A stretch of 64,000 bases of DNA. Source: Jaapia argillacea MUCL 33604. Its lineage: Eukaryota > Basidiomycota > Agaricomycetes > Jaapiales > Jaapiaceae. The position numbers and the translations under genes were made by a program. The DNA lies in the NCBI GenBank assembly GCA_000697665.1, contig KL197725.1, positions 508,132 to 572,131 of the forward strand. Direction: 5' to 3'. The notes beneath the pieces were generated by a model, which saw only the letters and a program-made list of their open reading frames with translations, made no database searches and was not told the origin of the DNA. This document shows, one piece after another, positions 27,072 to 39,668 of this stretch (position 1 is its first letter; each line of letters starts with the position of its first letter).

Positions 27072-30000
27072 ATGCCAAACCTCAGTCCTGCAGAGTCCCC
27101 TCTCGTAGGTCAAAATGACTTTGGCAAGCATGCAAAACCCCTCAGCCAGCCTTCTTCTGCTGCCAAAAGGATCAAATGGCTCTGGATAGCGCTCATCTCC
27201 ACTATCATCGTCGCTTTGGCTCTTGGCTTGGGTTTAGGTCTCGGTTTGGGTTTGAAACATCATAACTCTGCTGCTGCTAGCTCGTCCTCCACACCAGGCA
27301 ATGGTTCTATGGGCGTCGTGGGCACACAGAACAGCACCGCCTTCTTCTTGAATCCCTCCATGATCAACGAACCTCCAACTACCAGGAACTATAACTTTGT
27401 CTTGGAGGAGAGGACCGGCGCTCTAGATGGTGTTTCCAAGGGCATGCTCGTCGTCAATGGTCTGTTCCGCCTTCCTCTTCCCGCCTTCCACCCTGACATC
27501 GCTACAGGCGTGTTCCCTGGACCAACCATCGAGGTCAACCAGGGCGATCGTGTCATAGTAAACGTCACCAATAAAATGCCCAATTCGACGTGAGTTGCCA
27601 TTCTCTCCTCGTCGCCCGCTCAACTCTCCTCGACTAACTCTCCTCCAGCGCTGTACATTGGCACGGTCTCTTCCAGTAAGTTTGTCCTCTCCCCACTTCA
27701 CTATCCCCAACCCACCACCCACAGACGAGGCACAAATTACTATGATGGCACGCGTGGTGTCACCCAGGTACGCACTCTCTAATACAAGGTCCGATCACCG
27801 ACTTATACCGGTACCAGTGCGGTATCCCACCAGGGGAGAGTATGGTCTACAACTTTACCGTCAGTCTCCTTCCCTCCCATCCTACCCCGACTAACACCAT
27901 CTCAGTTGGACAACTACGTTGGCACCACCTGGTGGCATTCTCGTCAGTCTCTTCCTTATTCTGAGCAAGACTTTAGAAATTCATGCACGTCTACCTAGAT
28001 TACGAGACGCAGTACTCGGACGGTATCAGCGGGGCTTGTGAGTATCCTTCACTCTCGACGATCTCCCAATAACCCGAATCCCGCCCACGAACAGTCATTG
28101 TCCACACGCCAACAGAACAAGTCCCGGCATACGATGAAGATCTCGTCATTCAAATGTCCGATTTGTACCATATGTGGAGTGGAGCGGTTTTGAATTATTA
28201 CTTTACGGTGAGTCTATCGCTTCGCCGATTTCGACTGTAATGGAGAATGGGTGTGAACTATGGAGTGGAGAGGTGAGGCTGTAGGGTGTGGCATGGCATA
28301 TAAGGGCAAAGTGCGAAACTGGAGGGTCGTAGTGAGAACAGTGCAAATGACGATGCCCATGTCTCGGTCAATGATGGCGGAGGTTCAAGTTGGTCGGCGT
28401 CGGTTGAGTATTGGACGTCCTACTCGTACCACTCCTCCTATTACCTCCTTTCCCCTTCCCCGCCACCTACACTCCTTACTCACTTCGTCTCCATTGCCAG
28501 CCCGGAGGCATAGCAGGTGTCCCAGGTAACGAGCCAATCCCAGATGGAGGAACAATCAACGGTATCGGACAATACGGAGCATCCAACTCGTCATTCTTCA
28601 ATTTCACCTTGGAAGCGTACGTCCTCCTCCTATCCTTCTACTCTGCTCTACCGCGTCTTGATCGTCGCCTAATCTATCGCATCCGAATAGCAACAAAACA
28701 TATCGTCTTCGCCTCATCAACACAGGTTCCTTCGTCAATATGCAGTTCTCCATCGATAACCATGTGTTGACCGTGGTGGAAGCTGATGGGACGGCTGTGC
28801 AACCTTTCCAGGTGAGTTGTTGTGCGACGAGGTTCGAGTATGAGGGGTGGGTGTATGTGAGCAAGAACCCAAACTAATCCAAATTTCAGGTCAACTCTCT
28901 GTGGTTGACCGTAGCCCAAAGGTACAGCGTACTCGTCACTACCAACCAAACAGCCGGAGCATACTGGATGAGAGCCGGTTTGGATACCTCTTCCTTCAAT
29001 GTACGTTTCCTCCTCCTCCTTCTCCTCCTAACTCCTCAGTCCCTTTGTTACCTCCACAGTACCCGTCCCCCAACACCCAAACTGAAGTTCGCGGTGTCAT
29101 CCGTTACGGCACCTCAGACCCCAACGCAATGCCCAATACGGCACTCTTGACCAACCCACCTACTTTACCTGCTGGAAGTCCTGGGCCTATGGCGGTGGAT
29201 TCGACGGCACTTGCACCTGCCAATGTTACCGCTGCTCCTAATGCTACCTTGTAAGTCTTTACACTGCGATGCTGAGATGGGTTGGCTGATTATCGATGTT
29301 GGTAGCACGTCGTATGTGACGGTGTCGATGCAATACCCAGCCGGACAGGATTACTTGGGAGAGTTCTTGGCTTTCGTCAATAGTACCGTACGTCCCTTCC
29401 TCCGCTCAATTCTATACCATTCTGAGACTTTTCTTTTGTCTTGATGAGGTAGTCATGGGCGCCGCTCATGAACACTACGACGCTATTCAGCCATACGGGT
29501 AGCAACCTCGTAGACTCGTCTGCGACGTTCAATGACTCGCAGTTGATTACGACCATTGATGAAGTTAATGTCGTACAACTCGAAGTGGATAATTTGGACG
29601 ATTCAGATCATCCTTTCCATTTGCATGGGCACAAGGTGTGTTTGCCCATCCGTTCTTATCGGCCATTTTCTCTCCTTCGATGTTGATTACGGTTTTGATC
29701 GTTAGTTCTGGGTCATGGATATCGGCGTGGGAAGGTATCAAGGAGGGGCATTCAATAATACCAACCCCATGATGTACGGTCCCTCTCACTCACATTCTTG
29801 GCGTGGTTAGCTGATGGATTCACACTGGTTTAGGCGGGACACGTTCGTTATCCCTGCCTACAGCCATGCGATCATTCGTTTCGTAGCTGACAATCCTGGG
29901 TTCTGGGTATTCCATTGTCGTAAGTCCACAGGCACTCTCTCACGTTGTCGAGGTCTTGACAGTCTGGCTCTTCTGCTTAGATATCGCTTGGCACATGGTG

Positions 30001-30155
30001 AGTGCTCCTTGTATTACACCTTTGAGCAGCGAGGAGCTGACTTGGTTTTGTGTTAGGCCGCTGGGTTGCTTTATACCTTCAACATCCTCCCCTCACAAAG
30101 TGCAAACTTCCAGATCCCGCAGTATATGATTGACCAGTGTACCATGTCATCGTAA
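27072..30155 (+). CDS. Membrane-anchored multicopper oxidase (laccase-like)
   Basis: Multicopper oxidase that couples oxidation of phenols or metal ions to reduction of oxygen to water. All four copper-ligand motifs are present after splicing: HWHGLFQ (near 27656), WWHSHYETQYSDG (near 27930), HPFHLHGHKFWV (29618-29720) and HCHIAWHMAAGL (29914-30070). The axial position next to the type-1 copper is Leu. There is no cleavable signal peptide. Instead, a basic stretch (AAKRIKWLW) leads into a membrane helix ending in a Gly-Leu repeat (about residues 36-61), then a Ser/Thr-rich stem. The protein is therefore predicted to be a type II membrane protein with the catalytic part outside. About a dozen introns splice in frame. 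Many NxS/T sequons are present. Whether it is a laccase or a ferroxidase cannot be decided from the sequence. Confidence 0.92.
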
Positions 30156-30487
30156 ACTTGGAAGTGATGGCGGGGTTCGGAGGTGTTGTGAGCGGGGTGG
30201 CGATGCATGTTGTGTGGAGGACTTTAATAGACTATCCTTGATAACTCCAGATTGTATCTGCTATTTACTGCTGTCGCTATGAGTGATGTATTCATTCGCT
30301 TTTATGAGGATGGACTTGTATATAGAGGTTTGTATTATGATAATCCCCCCCTTTGACTCGCTCGCATCGCATTGCAGATCTGACATATTCTAAACGGGTA
30401 CAAGTGCAGACAAGTACAGGATAGTGATACATTGCAATAACAGGAGAATCGGTGTGGTAACCAACGGTAGACACGCGGCAGGCTCGA

Positions 30488-32650
30488 CTAGACCAAGTTG
30501 GCCGTCTCATTGATCAGCTGTGAAGCCCGTTCGTGTCGAGGCACAATAGAACACTTGAATGGCAGAGGGTGACTGCAATCAGGAAACGGTGAATGGGAGT
30601 TGGTTCTCCCTTGCCAATAAAGATTGGGTGAAATCCGACACTTACATTAGAGCGCCGTCAGAGTACCGTCCATCGACTTCCACATCGTTCCCATTTGCGT
30701 CTTTGGCCTTGGTAACACAAAAAACCGACAACACTAACGCAATCATGGCCCAAACCTGAGCGTCTGCCATATGGCGACCGGGGCATATTCTGTAAACACC
30801 TTAGTAATCAATCGGCGAGGGGGAAGGTGGCGATGCAAACCGTCGACCAAAACCAAACACGACTTCATGACCGCCCTTAAGGGTGCCGTCGTCAGCGATA
30901 AATCTTTCGGGCCTGAATTCGTCCGGGTTGGGGTATGACTCCTCGTTGTGTTGCATAGCCCTGCCATGAAATATCAGGTGTTCGAAGAGCAACTTCTTGT
31001 GAGACGCATCACATACCAAACATTTGGAAGGATTATCGAGCCTGTATTAACATGAGCTGCGCCAGACGCCAGAGACGGACTGCTCCTCACCTTTCGGGAT
31101 GAAGTAGCCCTCGTACACATCATCTTCTGTCGAAGCATGTGCCACCCCTGGAGACAATTAATGGAAGCGAGAGAGACGGATCCACAGATTCCTCACCTAA
31201 AGGTGTAGGGGGACGCCATCTCAGAATCTCTCGGAAGAATGCTTCAACATATGGCAAGGAATCCCGATCACTGAATTCTGGTAACCTAGAATTGCCAATG
31301 ACGGAATCTATCTCAGCTTGCGCCTTCTCCTGTGGTTCTGGAAATAACACCATCGCTAGGAATGCGGTGCTTATGGCTGAGACAGACTGTCTCCGATTCA
31401 GAATCATACTGTTTCTGGGGTCAGATGATGACTTACGGTGTCCGAGCCCGCTGTATTCATACCAAATCAGCAAGGGATCCGACAGCAAAACGAGAGGAGC
31501 GCACCCGTGAAAATTGTGGCCGCCATACGCTTGATTTCTCGTTCTGTATAGTCGTGCTCCTTCATGTTTGCGAGAAGCTCCGACGTGATGCATGATGAGC
31601 CGACCCCTGCAGTCTAATGGACATGGTCAGTTACGGTCGTCGTAACCGCACTTTAAACGACCTACAAAGCGAGCCTTGGCATAGTCGAAGGGAGTGTCTT
31701 GCATTTCCTGGACGAATGTCAGACATCGACGAGCAAAGTCTTTGAAACCCATCCCCGGAAACCATTCAGGAAGATATTGTACTTGAGGGCGAGATTCAAT
31801 GACGTTGCTAGTGAATTAAATTGGCGAACTGACGTTGTGGGATGACGTTGACCAAGAAAGCACCGGGATTGAAGGCATGTCCCATCATATCCATTACCTG
31901 TTCGACGACTTCCAGATAGCGATCATGGTTGGGGTTCACTTCGTAATCGTATAAAATTGACATGATAACCGATGCAGTCATGCTGCCCCTCCGTCAGTCT
32001 GGGGTAGCAGGAGGAAGCAAACAGCAACTTACTGTCGGATGTGGGTAATGAAATCCTCGGGTTTCTCCAGTAAATTGCGAAGGGCGCAGTGAGCCTTGTT
32101 CATGATGATTGGATAGTGGTGCAGGGTGAGATCGGCTCTAAAGTTTTGATGAATCAGTCGCCTGTGACGCCTCCACTTCTCGCCGTATGTGAGGGCTGCG
32201 ACATTGAAATCGTCACTCATACTACAGGGGGTGGAGCATATTAAAAATTTGTTTACGCGATAGGGAATGAGTTGCAAACATTTCCAACATAGGCACTACA
32301 GGGCGACTGGAATACTTGTTGGACCGTTTGTCAAGGAGATCATTCGCGATTCTGATAGAGTTGACAGCAACGATGTGAGTGCCAAACATGTGGACATGAA
32401 TGAGATCCCCTGTACAATATGGAAATTAGCACGGCGTTGATGGAGAACAATTAGCAATACCATATGGCTTCGCCCACTCCGCGTACCGCAACCACGAAGC
32501 GCCTGTGGGGATATCGAGAGTATTCCCAATGAGGGGCAAGGGCTTGGGACCTGGAGGGTATGGCATGGCATGGCGCGAGTAGAGATACTTCAAGAAAATG
32601 ACGACTACTGCACAGATGATTCCAATCTGAATTGTTGCAACGAGAGTCAT
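30488..32650 (-). CDS. Cytochrome P450, OrdA-like
   Basis: Microsomal P450, related to the one at 13109. An N-terminal membrane helix (IQIGIICAVVVIFLKYL) precedes the hinge MPYPPGPKPLPLIGN. The I-helix has AGSDT (near 31450), the K-helix REILRWRPPTPLG, and the haem motif FGFGRRICPGRHMADA (split by an intron at about 30795-30838). The last exon follows an intron near 30553-30650 and ends RASQLINETANLV before the TAG at 30488. The start was set at MTLVATIQ (32650). An in-frame upstream ATG at 32719 would add 23 residues, but the downstream one fits P450 anchors better. It converges with the multicopper oxidase. The substrate is unknown. Confidence 0.9.
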
Positions 32651-33890
32651 TTTTGGTGTCGACGGGTAGAGAGCAGGTTGGCAAGCCCGCAGAAGCAGCA
32701 ACAGGCTGCATATAAGCATCCGCCTTGACCGAAACGCCGTGAGGGTCCAATCTCATGGACGGCTTCAGATCCGTGTCATTTGAAAACGGAACCAAAAGGA
32801 AGATGTGGAAGGCCGAGTCCTGGCAGGACAGCGATAAGTAGTAGAACAAAAGCCAGCAGGATTGGAATCTGACTAGCCTTGGTCTTTTGTTCACCACTGG
32901 TATTTGAGGGGCCGCATGTATGAAGGACACAGCAATCTATTGTGATAGGTGTTGTCCACTAAAGGGAGTTAGGTGCGGGGATCAGGTTGTAAGTCCTTAA
33001 GATAGCTGAGGGAGCTTACCGTCAACCGTGGCAGCTCATCGGTAAGTTAGTTGGGACACACATACCGAATCGGCGGAGTTTAATCCCACAGAAAGGGACA
33101 TCGTACTACCCAAGGCGCCCACATGCCAATGCCCTGGTGGGTGTGGTCAACTGACCCTTCAGAAGTGCTTGCAGCGACCAATCTACGTGGCCACATACTG
33201 GAGGGAAGCAAATGCATGCAAGACGAGTATAGGCAACACCAAGAAAGTTTTTGCGCTGGCCGAAGTTGTAATCGTCCCAATGCCCGAGTACTCTGTCCAG
33301 AGTTGTCTGCAAGAATATAATGCCAGAATCCAAGTGTCTGGAAGCGTGGATGAGCATTCTCGTAATAACCAGGATAGAAACATCCACATTTCCGAGTCAA
33401 AGCTCGCAAGTATGTATGTGGCTTCCCTGGTGCCCTCATTTTCTTTGAACTTCCTACACCCGTAGTCGTGCATGACATACTCACCACCCCCTCGCGTGCA
33501 TCACGCAGACAGGGGACGAATTTAGTGGACAACTTGGCTTGGTGGAAGCTGCGAAGTGGGGAGCTGGCAACACGATGGAGAGGCGTCGTTGTCGCGGTAT
33601 GATACGAAGCGAAGAGTATCGTGCTGCGCCTGCCACTCACTCAGGGCGATAATTTGCTCCTTCCTTCGTGTCTCAGGAGGCGCTCCAACAGTCGAGCACC
33701 AAAGAACTGAAGACATGAAGAGGAGGTCCATGACGAGAAGGGACCACAAACCCGTCACTAGATCATGAGGTGTATGTACGGCATATGTACAGGCTCTACG
33801 CTGTGGGGATAGATAAGACGAGCTGAAATCATGGGAATGGTTGCGCCAAAGCCGCACCAGCCTACGCCGCTTTGTTGGAAGTGACACATT
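32651..33890. other. 1.2 kb without a recognised gene
   Basis: Several open frames of 90-190 codons exist on both strands at 33080-33890, but they overlap, lack a recognisable motif and do not join into a convincing multi-exon gene. An unrecognised lineage-specific gene or a decayed one cannot be excluded. Confidence 0.35.
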
Positions 33891-35054
33891 CTACGCTACC
33901 GACGACGATGTCACCTTCGGTGGGCCCTGGCAGGCAGCGCCAGGTGTTGCTCCTCCAGGTTTTGGCGTGCTCGGGCCAAATCCAAGCTTTGCTAAGGCGA
34001 CCCTGATTGCATCGTAGGCTGATAGGTGAGGCGCAGGATGAATTGAATTTATTGCATGGAGGTTGATCAAGCCAGAGACGGGGGAGAAGAAGTAGGTGGA
34101 CTCTCTGAGAATGAGGGAATCAGGATGGGAGACCGAGCAGGGCAAAATAAGCATACATATCCCACTCCCCTCGGGCACCGCTGACTCTTGATGATCCAGA
34201 CACAATCGTTCGGATAGAAAGACTCTTCTCTCTTCCGTGGATCTTCCCCTCCTCTGAGTCGGGAAGGTTTGGTGGACTACCAGGCTCCTGGCGGGCAGTG
34301 CTCGATCGCGAAGAGGAAGACTGAACTGTTATTTTTCGAAGTTCGATGTATAGGTCTGTGTAAAGCGCCTTCAAAGTGTGGCGAACGAAGGCTGATGATG
34401 CCATGTATAGTGGCAATCCTACAATTGGAAGCGTTGTCAATATGCTGAAATCTTGGTGGGTACGGAGATATTAACCGTCGACATGGAGAGTTTGAGGGAA
34501 TGGCGAAGGCAGAGGTTCGGGTGGTGTGTATGAGAGCCTGATCCTCGGACTGTAGATAATTTCCACATCCTGAGACTCTTTCCGCATGTCCTTCATCGTA
34601 GAGTCGTGGTTGTTCAGAATGGAAGGAGCAGTGTCAACACTGGCCACCAAGCCCTTGTCAAAAAACTCAGGAAGGGTCTGCTGTAAGACGTAGATGGCAC
34701 GGCCTGAGAAGTTTTATTTATTTCGTGGAGGGACGGAGTGGAACACAAGCGTTCGCCTAGCCGCATCAAATGAAACGGATAATGGGATGTTCAGAGCGAC
34801 TCACCAGTTCGGATTTCCCATTCTTGGTCTGACATTTTGTGGATAGAATCCCCTCCTTCAGGTTCATGACCAGTCGTTCCACTTGACATACGACGCGACC
34901 CTGCTACAGAGAACAAATTTTGGTTTGATGAACCCTCGGTTGGCAAGATATGTTGTGCAGGCAACAATGAGAGACGCGCCAGAAAACGAGTATTGGATTG
35001 TCGCGCCCGGAGAACCTGTGGTTTCGGTAGACATAAAGCCCTACGCGGAATCAT
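33891..35054 (-). CDS. Mitochondrial DUF2358-like protein
   Basis: The N-terminal 55 residues are rich in Arg, Leu, Ser and Gln with almost no acidic residues, as in a mitochondrial presequence. The core joins RAIYVLQQTLPEFFDKGL (near 34700), IIYSPRIRLSYTPPEPLPSP, VDGLPLYMASSAFVRHTLKA, LYTDLYIELRKITVQ and SLSIRTIVSGSSRVSGARGE. It ends with STYFFSPVSGLINLHAINS and a short C-terminal tail. An incoming strand, an outgoing Arg/Trp-type strand and a terminal 'fibre' strand are typical of the NTF2-like DUF2358 family (human C6orf136), whose function is not known to me. Introns lie near 34110-34140, 34430-34480 and 34705-34800. The stop at 33891 was chosen because the last exon stays open to it. Family assignment is by remembered pattern. 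Confidence 0.65.
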
Positions 35055-35608
35055 TGCGGCGTAGAGATTTGCTCAGTAGTTATGCAACCTTTCGTCAACG
35101 TGACAGATCAGGAGAGCATATATGCGTTTGCAACAGCAGTTTGCGATTTGTTTCAGAGCGATGGAGCAGCCCGACTGCAAAGGTCACGTGGGCCGCACCG
35201 ATTTGGTGCGTCATCGTCCCGAAGTCCACCGAGGACCATCACCTATCCTCACCGACGTCGCATACGCCACGGCGACGATAGACAAGGTAGGTGGGAGACA
35301 GGTGGAACTGAGTTCAAGTGCTGGGTTCAATGAAGTCTAATGTCGGCCGCACTCCTGAATCCTGGAAACGTCGTCGTGGAAACGCAGATTGTAGCAAACG
35401 GAACTCAAAGCAGCAAACATCGTACAGTACATCATCGAGAAGAACAATATCGGTGGCAAGTAGGCTCGTCGGCAGGTCGATAACAGTCAAAGCCTTTGGG
35501 ACCAAAATCATAAAAGATTGGTAAGAATCAACGAAGCAACGACGAGTTGCGTGACGTACAACGCAAAGAACACAACCTCCCTGACGTGCTGAGTCCTGAT
35601 GTGTTGAT

Positions 35609-36312
35609 TCAACCAGGACCCAGGACCTTCCAGATACCGAAACCATTAGCACCCACGGCTTGGGAGGAGAAACCATTGCCTGTGGATTCAATTAATCAGC
35701 CGGGTGTTGCTGTAGGGGGGTCACAACTCAACACGTTACTCACCGACGAACTAGTGGAGTGATGGTGACAATAGTCAGGCTTAGTTTCAATAAGACCATC
35801 TAAGGGGATCAAACAGCTCACCACCACATCCAAACGAATAGGGTCAGCGAGATACTCTTGTTCGTCTGGTTCTTCAGCTGGGTTTGGTTCCTCCTCTCCA
35901 GGAAGCCTGTTTTCACCCGGGAGGAGTTTCTTGAAGAAGACGGTGCTGTGGCTCTGATTGAGGGAAACTCTGATCCTGTAGGCTCCCTGGAGGCTGCGGC
36001 GAACGTAGACTTTCCCATCGCTAGATCCTAAAGCCAGAAAATAGGGAGTGAGCGATATTTCAACACACCATCAGGTGGGGTACCTTCAGCGGGAGGCGAG
36101 AATTTTCCATTAAACGATGGGCCACCGATGTTTTTGAGTCTAATGTGAATGTTGTTCCCTTGGAAATTGGCAGCGGCGGGTATAAATTTGTAAGTACCAC
36201 CCAAGAGTTTGTCGAGCTCGGAGGAGATGGCTTCCTCCCCGAGGGAGGAGGTGACAACTTCCTGGACACGCTGCTGGAGAGCGGGATCGATTCCGAGAGT
36301 ATCGTCTGACAT
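35609..36312 (-). CDS. Small protein of triplicated family, copy A
   Basis: Unrecognised protein of about 170 residues, no signal peptide or membrane helix. Three exons: the first starts MSDDTLGIDPALQQRVQEVV and ends GKFSPPAEG; the second has DGKVYVRRSLQGAYRIRVSL, VFFKKLLPGE and NPAEEPDEQEY; a tiny exon codes for FVG; the last gives NGFSSQAVGANGFGIWKV and ends GPG at the TGA. All introns are GT-AG with phases equal to copies B and C. The middle part alternates hydrophobic and polar residues as in beta-strands, with an acidic Pro/Glu loop. It is a paralogue of the genes at 42769 and 46163. I would guess a small cytosolic beta-sandwich protein, but no function should be assumed. Confidence 0.75.
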
Positions 36313-36373
36313 GTTTGCTTGGGGTGCTTGGGTCGAATGGGAGCTGATGATTTGGACTCAGCGGGTGGGTGAA

Positions 36374-36380
36374 TTATATA
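36374..36380 (-). promoter_or_regulatory. TATA box of copy A
   Basis: TATATAA on the minus strand, 68 bases upstream of the ATG. The same word lies at exactly the same distance in copies B and C. Confidence 0.7.
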
Positions 36381-37490
36381 GGTTTTTGGGTAGGGGCAGG
36401 CACATTGCGTGAGATTGCGCAAGATATTCCCGAGTCGATGAACCACCCGCAGATCTCTTTACTCCGGTACCCCAAAACCTTAGGGCTGCTCAGTACTAAC
36501 CCGGTGACAGTCGGTACCAGGAGAAGTGCGAGCAGGCACTGCCATCGAGGGGGAACTTTCTCCTTTGGACTCGCAGTGCCCCCCCAGTCGGCGAATGGAT
36601 GCATCCTTATGGGCATATAGTCACTTTGAGTCCAAAAATGTCGATGTCCGTTCAAAATCCTTATCATTAAGATTTAAAACCATACCTGGACCACCTCTAC
36701 ATCTAATTTCGCTAGTTGTTTCGCAGGACAAAGACCTGAACCTACTCGGGATCTCTGTGACCCGATAGTGAGGGCCCCTAAACAAAGCTCCCTTACGAAG
36801 GCAGCAGCTCTCTCGTCTTACCATTGGTCTAGTAGCATTTCGCATCTCGTCATGGCCGTTTACTCGTCACTAAGGAGAACAGAAGAAGGCAAAGGTTTAC
36901 TTTCCAACGGAAGGATGTCTTCCCCATCCTCAAGATTACTGGAAATCGCGACAAGGTTCCATTCGGTTCAAAAGTCTGAGTGCGATCAGTCAAACATCTG
37001 ACGAAGTTTGGACAACATGGGTGACCTACGCAACCGCACCATTTCCACTGAGTCATCAGGTACCGAAACTGAGAGTTACTTGTGAACCCTCACCCTTGTG
37101 TGCCAACACCGAGAGATGAAGAGGATCGGTCGAACTTCAATGCCGAGTCCGGACTCCCGCCTTTCTCCCGGCAGTGGTACACCGGTAGCTCTTCAAGAGA
37201 TACGGTCAAGAGACTGGTGATTTGAATCACACGTGCCAATGTCGAAAGTATCCAGTTGGATGGCGATAAGGTTACACTGGCAGTGTTGAGAGTGATCGAG
37301 GGTGAGGAAGGCAGCATCTTGATGCTCCGTGCATCATGAGAACACGATGATCAACGGTCTGCCATGCCAGGAGGTAGAATAATGTCGAGCCCTGGCGCGT
37401 GATATGGGGCCGTGTCAAGAAGACGAATGAAAGCACCCGGTGCCAACTTCATTTGCGCAACAAGTAAACGCTAAACGGTCCAACGGAGAG

Positions 37491-38138
37491 AAGACGGGCC
37501 CATAAGGAAAACCAGGCACCACCTGTCACGATAACTGTGCATTCGAATCAGCAGTCACCATGTGAAAGAGCTCAGTGGAAAGGCGAATGACCCGTCAAGA
37601 TCTCCAACGACCCGATGGATATCGATAATGGAAAGCAACGACTGGAGACAGCCTTCAGAGGGCCGATGTCGAGGCGCTTCGGAAGTTGGAGCGCGTACTT
37701 ATACTGCATGCAACACTCAGAGACTCTTCCGAGTCTTCGTCTTCTGCACGTCGCCAGAATTTAAATCCTCAACGACCAAGATGTCCGTACACCAATGAAG
37801 GGATCCACAGGACCCCAACCAATTAGTATTGCCTCGCATACACACAGGTAGCTCGCCAAACATAATGCAAAAAACCCAACCAAACTCGATGTGTACAGTC
37901 TAATGATCACTATGCAATGCGGTTCATCGTAGATGTTATAGATGATGATGCGGGGGTATAAGAGAAAAGGCGGATAGTAGTCAGTACGGATGGGAGAAAA
38001 TGATAGCAGCGTAATGAGAACCGGCCCATGAATCGTGATCTTTCTCCCACTCGCCCTCAAAAACCAGTCTGAAAACTAACTACACGCGAAAAGAAAAACA
38101 ATATCCTTCTCTCTATCCAATCCACCATTCAACATCGT
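37491..38138. other. Intergenic, no gene seen
   Basis: About 650 bases between the fading edge of copy A and the LysM gene. There are no supported coding frames. An AT-rich part near 37900-38000 is probably the 3' region of the LysM gene. Confidence 0.4.
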
Positions 38139-38928
38139 TTAGATCTCGTCGCAGAAAGGAAGCTCGTCGTCGCCAGTGGAGGTTTCAACTGAGGGATCAG
38201 CGGATGAGGTAGGCGCGGGAGTGACGGTGGGAGCATCAGGAGTGGCAGCTGGAGACTTCGCAGCGGGGGTAGGAGTCGAAGCCTGGGTGTTGGCAGGCGT
38301 CGCCGTGGCAGGGATAGTGGTAGCAGGAGGTGCGCCAGAAGGTACGGGTGCAGAGCCGTCCTGGGCTGTGCACAAGACCTGTACGACGTAATATGATCAG
38401 CTCACTTATTCACGAAAAGGATGTAAACGCCGAGGAAACCAACCTCGCCAACGTAAAGATTGGAGCAGTCTGAGCTGATCTGAGGGTTGTTGAGGTACAA
38501 CATGGTCGCATTAACGCCTTGCTGGCTCTCGATCGTCTCGCAAGTGTCCCCAAGTTGCACGACGTAAGTCGTGGTGCAATCCTCAGTGGCTAGACCGAGG
38601 CACAGGTTCCAACCGGCAACGAGGTTGGAGCAATCTGCGTTGATCCCAGGGTTCAGGGCAGCGAGTTGATACCTGGAGGAACAGCCTTTGGTTAGCGCTA
38701 TGAAGGTATGGGGGAGGGATGAAGACTCACGTAGAAACGTGTTGCGCTGCGGAGATACCATCACAGATCTCACCAGTCTTCACGACGTAAGTGCGAGTGC
38801 AATCGGCAGCGACGACTACATTCATCTTCATGTGAACTGCTGGGGAGGTGACGAATGGAGGACATCGACTCACGCTGTGCGAAGAAGGGAAGAGCGACGA
38901 GAGCGGCAACGATGGTTTGGGCAAACAT
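38139..38928 (-). CDS. Secreted LysM-domain protein
   Basis: Secreted protein with two LysM modules, which in fungi bind chitin or peptidoglycan. A signal peptide (FAQTIVAALVALPFFA) is followed by LysM 1 (CTRTYVVKTGEICDGISAAQ ... YQLAALNPGINADCSNL) and LysM 2 (CTTTYVVQLGDTCETIESQQ ... YLNNPQISSDCSNLYVGE). A Pro/Ala/Thr/Ser-rich tail of about 75 residues, likely O-glycosylated, ends in the acidic DDELPFCDEI. Introns lie near 38825-38870, 38673-38727 and 38385-38445. Cysteines occur at the positions usual for fungal LysM proteins. Such proteins act in plant-infecting fungi as effectors and in saprotrophs in wall or bacterial interaction. Which applies here cannot be told. Confidence 0.9.
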
Positions 38929-39668
38929 GGCGTCAAGAATGAATCGAAAAGAGTGTAATTCTAAAGAGTGACTGTTGTCGGAAGAAGAGGAGTTCGCGAT
39001 CGAGCGAGCTAGGGGACAAGAGGGAGACGAGGTGGTGGGAAGAGGAGAGAAATGTTGAGGGAAGAAGTTGAGTTGGCGGGTTTTTCTTCCCGCCAACGGT
39101 TGTTCGGCTTCGGGATTTGTCGCCGCTCATTGGCTACTGCTGATCTTGGCGGTTGCTTCTGTTTCCTTGGCAATGGGAGCCATGTGAACCTGAGTCAGCC
39201 TGGGCACGTTCATCGCAACATCTAAGAGGGTCGCAGTGTTGAGAGGAAATCGTTGCGGCCAGCCAGGCCGAGCTAGCTGACGAACTGGGAGTGCAATTGC
39301 AAAAGCGAGTGCAAGACGAAATTCTGGTGATCGGTCCCGTTTTCTCACGTGACCGACTTGGCGACTGCGCTCAGAGCAGGGAATAACTGAGTACGTTCGG
39401 AAGTGTGGTCGGGGCACTCTACCCGACGTGTGAGCACTCCTCAACAACCTTCTTTTTTTCCCTACGATATTCTAATTTCAACCACTCCACTGTCATACGC
39501 TAAGGCTATCAACCATAAGTTACAATAGGACAAAAGACCGGCATGGTGCTAGGTGGGAGAGGAGATGAGGATATATATTGTACAATGACCGGACATTACA
39601 CTAAGCAGTTCCTTAGATACAAGTAAAAGTGGAAAGAGAGAGATTGGCACCTTATGGCACAGGCATCC
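38929..39668. other. Intergenic, no gene seen
   Basis: Upstream region of the LysM gene and the stretch up to the MITE. Open frames near 39127-39447 have no support. Confidence 0.4.

Larger units (their letters stand above)
35310..37490 (-). repeat. Duplicated unit, copy A (diverged)
   Basis: On the minus strand this stretch matches copies B (about 41440-44220) and C (about 44850-47580) over a gene, about 1.2 kb of 5' flank and about 300 bases of 3' flank. Shared landmarks are the CGGCCCCATATCA word (near 37410), CATGATGCACGGAGCATC (near 37335), the GGTTTTGGGGTACCGGAG word (near 36470), the TATA box and the gene itself. A is the most diverged copy and has one promoter unit where B and C have two. 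Boundaries are approximate because identity fades. Confidence 0.75.
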
